Assembly: GCA_902729415.1 (NCBI GenBank)
Contig: CACVCF010000113.1
Span: forward strand, 1 to 64,000
Length of the DNA: 64,000 bases
DNA from: Terasakiella magnetica
GTDB lineage: Bacteria; Pseudomonadota; Alphaproteobacteria; Rhodospirillales; Magnetospirillaceae
Reading direction: 5' to 3'
This document shows, one piece after another, positions 61,028 to 64,000 of this stretch; the first letter of the stretch is position 1; the number at the start of each line of letters is the position of its first letter. The translations under genes and the position numbers were made by a program. The notes beneath the pieces are model-generated. The model saw nothing but the letters and a program-made list of their open reading frames with translations, had not been told where the DNA came from and searched no databases.

Positions 61028-61591
61028 TTACTCGCCGTCGAGGGTCGCGGCGATCTGGTCGGCCAGTTGCCCCACCACCCGTGTCAGAACCGCCGCCATC
61101 GCCGCATCATCAAGGGCTGAGGCGGTCTCGGCCAAGATGGCGCGCCCAGCCCTCACTTCCACCGCACCGGTAACCCGCCAACTCGCCACCACCCGGCACA
61201 GGCCGGTGGTGTCCATATCGATGGCGTCCAAATGAACGAATACGCGCCGTCCTGACCTCGCCGATGGCGAGGTTGCGATCACCCGATCCGGCAGCCGCCG
61301 CGTCAAGGCGGAAGCAAGGGCGTCAGTAAGCCCCAGGGACAACCGCTCCCCCCATCGACCGGTCGGACTGGGGACGACCTCATTGCCGCCGACCCGCCGA
61401 AACATATCGGTGGTGTCGAGATAATCGGGAATCGAAACAGGCCTCAGCTCGATGGTGGCAAGCCCCGTCTCCGAGCGCATTCCGTCCGGTCGCCAAGATT
61501 GGTCACCAAGAACATAGGTTCGCATGGCGGGCCTATCACCACAGCCGCCGAGCAGAGCGAGCAAAGCCGCCACAGCCAAACCACGCCTCAT
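61028..61591 (-). CDS. PqiC-like ABC-transport auxiliary lipoprotein
   Basis: This 187-aa lipoprotein has lipobox LGGC (Cys17) and the fold pattern of PqiC/YmbA ABC-type transport auxiliary components, with RTYVLGD near the start and IELRPVSIPDYLDTTDMFRR (about residues 47-66). It ends with a helical segment. Such lipoproteins sit at the outer membrane and complete MCE-protein lipid transport systems. It overlaps the MCE gene by 4 nt and is the last gene of the operon. Confidence 0.82.
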   Translation of the reverse strand: MRRGLAVAALLALLGGCGDRPAMRTYVLGDQSWRPDGMRSETGLATIELRPVSIPDYLDTTDMFRRVGGNEVVPSPTGRWGERLSLGLTDALASALTRRLPDRVIATSPSARSGRRVFVHLDAIDMDTTGLCRVVASWRVTGAVEVRAGRAILAETASALDDAAMAAVLTRVVGQLADQIAATLDGE

Positions 61592-62508
61592 TGCGCCGCC
61601 CGCCCAACCAGCAGAGTCCTGGGATCCCGCTCGACGTCACGGGTAAAGCCGCGCAGGGAGTTAGCGCTGGCCGCCAGATCGCGGATGGCGGCCTGGAGGT
61701 CGCTGCGCATGGGAGAATCCTGGGCCGCCATCTCGGTCAAGGACCCGATCAGAGCTTCGGCATTATGCATGGTCCGATCCGACGATTCTAAAATCCGTTC
61801 CACATGGGTCCCGGTCGCTGCTAATTGACGTTGCCCCGCCAAAGCCAGCCGATCGATATCGTTCAAGGTGACACGGGCGGAATCCGAGGTCTGTTTCAGG
61901 CTGTCGGCCAGGGGACCGACCCGCCGGGGAAGATCATCGGCCACCTGCTGGATGGCGGCGAGGGCCTGACGGGCATTCTCGACCATTTCCTTCAAGGGAA
62001 GCTTGGCGATTTCCCCTTCCAGAGTCTGGAGGCGAGACGGGACGGATGGGATCTCCGGTCGGCCCCCCTCGCCGATGACCGGCGGCCCGGCCACACCCGG
62101 CTGAATATCCAGATCGATGCGAAGCTGGCCGGTGATCAGGCTTTGCATGTTAAGCTGTGCCCGCAATCCCGCTTTCAACAGACGGTCGAAATCCGTATCC
62201 GAACGCCCGGCTATGCCATTTTCCAGAAAGATCGCCGACGGCGTCAGATCCAGATAGACCGGAACACGGGCGGTGAAATCACTCATGTCGAGATTGACCG
62301 CGATCCCGGTAACCGCACCGACCCGGACTCCCCGGAAGGTCACCGGAGCCCCCACATTCAAATTAGCGACCGATTCCCGGAAATAGACCACGGCATGCAC
62401 CGCCGGGCTGAACAGATGGGTCGCACCGAACAGCAAGATGACGGCAACGCCGAGGGCCAAGCCGCTGAGGATGAAGCCGCCGACGATGGCGGGACTAGTG
62501 GTGGCCAT
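61588..62508 (-). CDS. mlaD: MlaD/MCE-domain lipid transport protein
   Basis: This 306-aa protein has an N-terminal membrane helix (GGFILSGLALGVAVILLFGA) and one MCE domain (about 35-115; VYFRESVANLNVGAPVTFRG, VRVGAVTGI). A long helical C-terminal part (about 165-300) could form a needle-like barrel. It binds phospholipid in the periplasm. ATG 62508 has GGGAGGCC upstream. It overlaps the ATPase gene by 14 nt. It is longer than MlaD of E. coli and closer to the MCE proteins paired with PqiC-like lipoproteins. Confidence 0.9.
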   Translation of the reverse strand: MATTSPAIVGGFILSGLALGVAVILLFGATHLFSPAVHAVVYFRESVANLNVGAPVTFRGVRVGAVTGIAVNLDMSDFTARVPVYLDLTPSAIFLENGIAGRSDTDFDRLLKAGLRAQLNMQSLITGQLRIDLDIQPGVAGPPVIGEGGRPEIPSVPSRLQTLEGEIAKLPLKEMVENARQALAAIQQVADDLPRRVGPLADSLKQTSDSARVTLNDIDRLALAGQRQLAATGTHVERILESSDRTMHNAEALIGSLTEMAAQDSPMRSDLQAAIRDLAASANSLRGFTRDVERDPRTLLVGRAAQ

Positions 62509-63271
62509 GCAGGCCTCCCGGATCACCGGGCATCCGCTCACGATTCATGAAGGCATGTACGGCGGGATGGGTACACTCGTCCCGCAATACTCTGGGGGCG
62601 CCATGGGCAATGGCCGTCTTGGTCTCCGCGTCCAGGAAGATTCCATCGTCGCAGATTCCAAGCAGGCTCGGCAATTCGTGACTGACCATCACCACTGTGG
62701 TGCCAAAGCCGTCACGCAGTTCCTGGATCAGATCGTCGAGACGCCGGGCGGTGACGGGGTCCAACCCCGCCGAGGGCTCGTCGAAGAACAAGATATCCGG
62801 GTCAAGGGCCAGGGCACGGGCCAGGGCTGCCCGCTTGCGCATCCCGCCGCTGAGATCGGCGGGCATGGATTCGCCGACCGACCCAAGCCCCACCAGCAGC
62901 AGCTTGACCCGCACCAGGGCGGCGATGGCATCATCATCGAGCGGCGTCAGCATTTTGAGGGGAAAGGCGATATTTTCGGCCACAGTCATGGAATTCCACA
63001 GGGCACCGCTTTGAAACAGAATGCCAAAGCCGCGTCCGATCTCGGCACGGCGTTCGTCGCTGGCAGCCCAGTAATCCTCCTCGTCCACATGAATACTGCC
63101 GAGGCTGGGACGCAACAGCCCGATCATGGCTTTCAGCACCGTACTTTTGCCGCATCCGCTGCCGCCCATAATGGCGAAGATAGAGCCCGCTGCGACCTTG
63201 AACGAAATTTGGCGCTGGACGATCACATCCCCGAATCCAACCGAGAGATCCTTCACCTCAAGCCTTGTCAT
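62495..63271 (-). CDS. mlaF: lipid ABC transporter ATP-binding protein
   Basis: This 258-aa ATPase of the MlaF type has Walker A GGSGCGKSTVLKAMIG (about residues 36-51), signature DLSGGMRKRAALARALA and Walker B ILFFDEPSAGLDPVTA. It powers lipid movement with the permease encoded directly upstream (3-nt gap) and the MCE protein encoded downstream. The start MTRLEVKDLSVGFG is usual for the family. Confidence 0.93.
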   Translation of the reverse strand: MTRLEVKDLSVGFGDVIVQRQISFKVAAGSIFAIMGGSGCGKSTVLKAMIGLLRPSLGSIHVDEEDYWAASDERRAEIGRGFGILFQSGALWNSMTVAENIAFPLKMLTPLDDDAIAALVRVKLLLVGLGSVGESMPADLSGGMRKRAALARALALDPDILFFDEPSAGLDPVTARRLDDLIQELRDGFGTTVVMVSHELPSLLGICDDGIFLDAETKTAIAHGAPRVLRDECTHPAVHAFMNRERMPGDPGGLHGHH

Positions 63272-63274
63272 GGA

Positions 63275-64000
63275 TCAAACTCCCAATGCTCGGGCGCAGA
63301 TGGCGAAAACCGCATCCAGCACGATGATTCCAACAATTCCCGCCACCACCGCCGCGGTGGCCGCCTGACCGACGGCAACCGCGCCGCGTCCCGCCCGCAG
63401 CCCGACCCGGCATCCAACCAGGGCGATCAGCAGTCCGAAGACCACGCTCTTGCTCAGTCCCAGGATAAATTGACCGCCTGAGACCGCCGCCCGGATCTCG
63501 GCCACATAGGAGAGAGGGGAAACGTCCAGCGTCAGCACCGCCACCACGAAACCGCCCAGAATCCCGACCAAGCAGCCATAGAGGTAGAGGATCGGCATCA
63601 TGGCGGTTAAAGCCACAATCCTGGGCAGGATCAAGACGTCAAACATGGGGATGCCGAAGGCGCGCAGGGCATCGATCTCTTCGTTGCCTTGCATGGTGGC
63701 AAGAGTGGCGGCATAGGCGCCGCCGGTGCGGCCCGCCATGATAATGGCGGTCATCAGCGCCGCCATTTCTCGGACGACAGCAACACCGACCATGCTGGCC
63801 ACATAGACATCCGCTCCGAAGCGCCGCAATTGGACCGCGCCGACAAAGGCCAGGATGCCCCCCACCAGGATATTGACCACGGTGACGATGGGCAGGGCCG
63901 CGATCCCGGCATTACTCAGATGCTCCAGCAGGTCGCGGCCACGCATGGAGGAGTGTCCGCGCAGCACCGCACCGCCGCGGAGACAGGCCGTCCCCACCAG
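63275..64000 (-). CDS. mlaE: MlaE-family lipid ABC permease (partial, 5' end outside window)
   Basis: At least 240 residues are visible. The frame stays open to the window edge, so the N-terminus lies beyond 64000. The visible part carries the MlaE core: LLEHLSNAGIAALPIVTVVN, MVGVAVVREMAALMTAIIMA and GRTGGAYAATLATMQGNEEI, with about five hydrophobic helices. MlaE forms the membrane dimer of a phospholipid transporter. Relatives with a PqiC-like lipoprotein often have an extra N-terminal STAS-like domain, which would be in the missing part. Confidence 0.9.
   Translation of the reverse strand: MVGTACLRGGAVLRGHSSMRGRDLLEHLSNAGIAALPIVTVVNILVGGILAFVGAVQLRRFGADVYVASMVGVAVVREMAALMTAIIMAGRTGGAYAATLATMQGNEEIDALRAFGIPMFDVLILPRIVALTAMMPILYLYGCLVGILGGFVVAVLTLDVSPLSYVAEIRAAVSGGQFILGLSKSVVFGLLIALVGCRVGLRAGRGAVAVGQAATAAVVAGIVGIIVLDAVFAICARALGV

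Overview
The window is GC-rich and densely coding. The gene content suggests an alphaproteobacterium of the Rhodospirillales, with Magnetospirillum as the best match: a cNor-type nitric oxide reductase operon, a group 1 uptake [NiFe] hydrogenase, many methyl-accepting or HAMP sensors, CheB-CheR fusion proteins, and copper and nickel handling genes. This is a judgement from gene content, not a sequence search. No tRNA, rRNA, CRISPR array, insertion sequence or prophage was recognised.

Layout. 0-3.1 kb: a small membrane peptide, metC, then a DUF1007 protein and a NicO-type Ni/Co exporter joined by 13-nt overlaps. 3.2-7.2 kb: a cysteine-rich DUF6901-like protein, a MotA/MotB-like pair and an OmpA protein with 33-bp repeats. 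7.4-11 kb: an IMPase and the EF-P set (efp, epmB and a divergent epmA). 11-14 kb: a BON lipoprotein, a stand-alone HPt protein, a flagellin-like protein and small exported proteins. 14.0-19.4 kb: the complete norCBQDEF operon with operator-like palindromes and an upstream Crp/Fnr regulator. 20.6-25.3 kb: copper acquisition (two DUF2946 proteins, SCO, an OprC-like TonB receptor, TonB) with FNR-type boxes. 25.7-30.7 kb: hupSLCD, in which hupS is replaced by a methyl-accepting chemotaxis protein/hydrogenase small subunit chimera behind a terminator-like hairpin. 30.7-42.1 kb: a long minus-strand copper/redox operon (ABC transporter, TlpA, CopA-type ATPase, HMA-like proteins, DsbD-like protein, two NosL proteins, an ATP-grasp enzyme) containing four 111-bp tandem repeats. 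42.1-60.0 kb: a signalling island of two large hybrid kinases, two further sensors, two CheB-CheR proteins and a PAS kinase. 61-64 kb: an Mla/Pqi-type lipid ABC transporter running off the window.

How the genes work together. The nor operon detoxifies or respires NO. The OprC-like receptor, TonB, SCO, DUF2946, NosL and CopA genes look like a copper supply line for a cuproenzyme such as N2O reductase or a haem-copper oxidase whose structural genes lie outside the window. The hydrogenase genes would feed electrons to quinone through HupC, but the small subunit as written lacks its N-terminal cluster ligands.

Most notable: the in-frame chemoreceptor-HupS chimera; the ATP-grasp enzyme whose GTG start overlaps the nosL stop; the 111-bp tandem repeats between tlpA and a metal-binding protein; paired 40-bp-phased palindromes plus an NNR-like box before norC; and a G12 tract in Shine-Dalgarno position at 60.6 kb.
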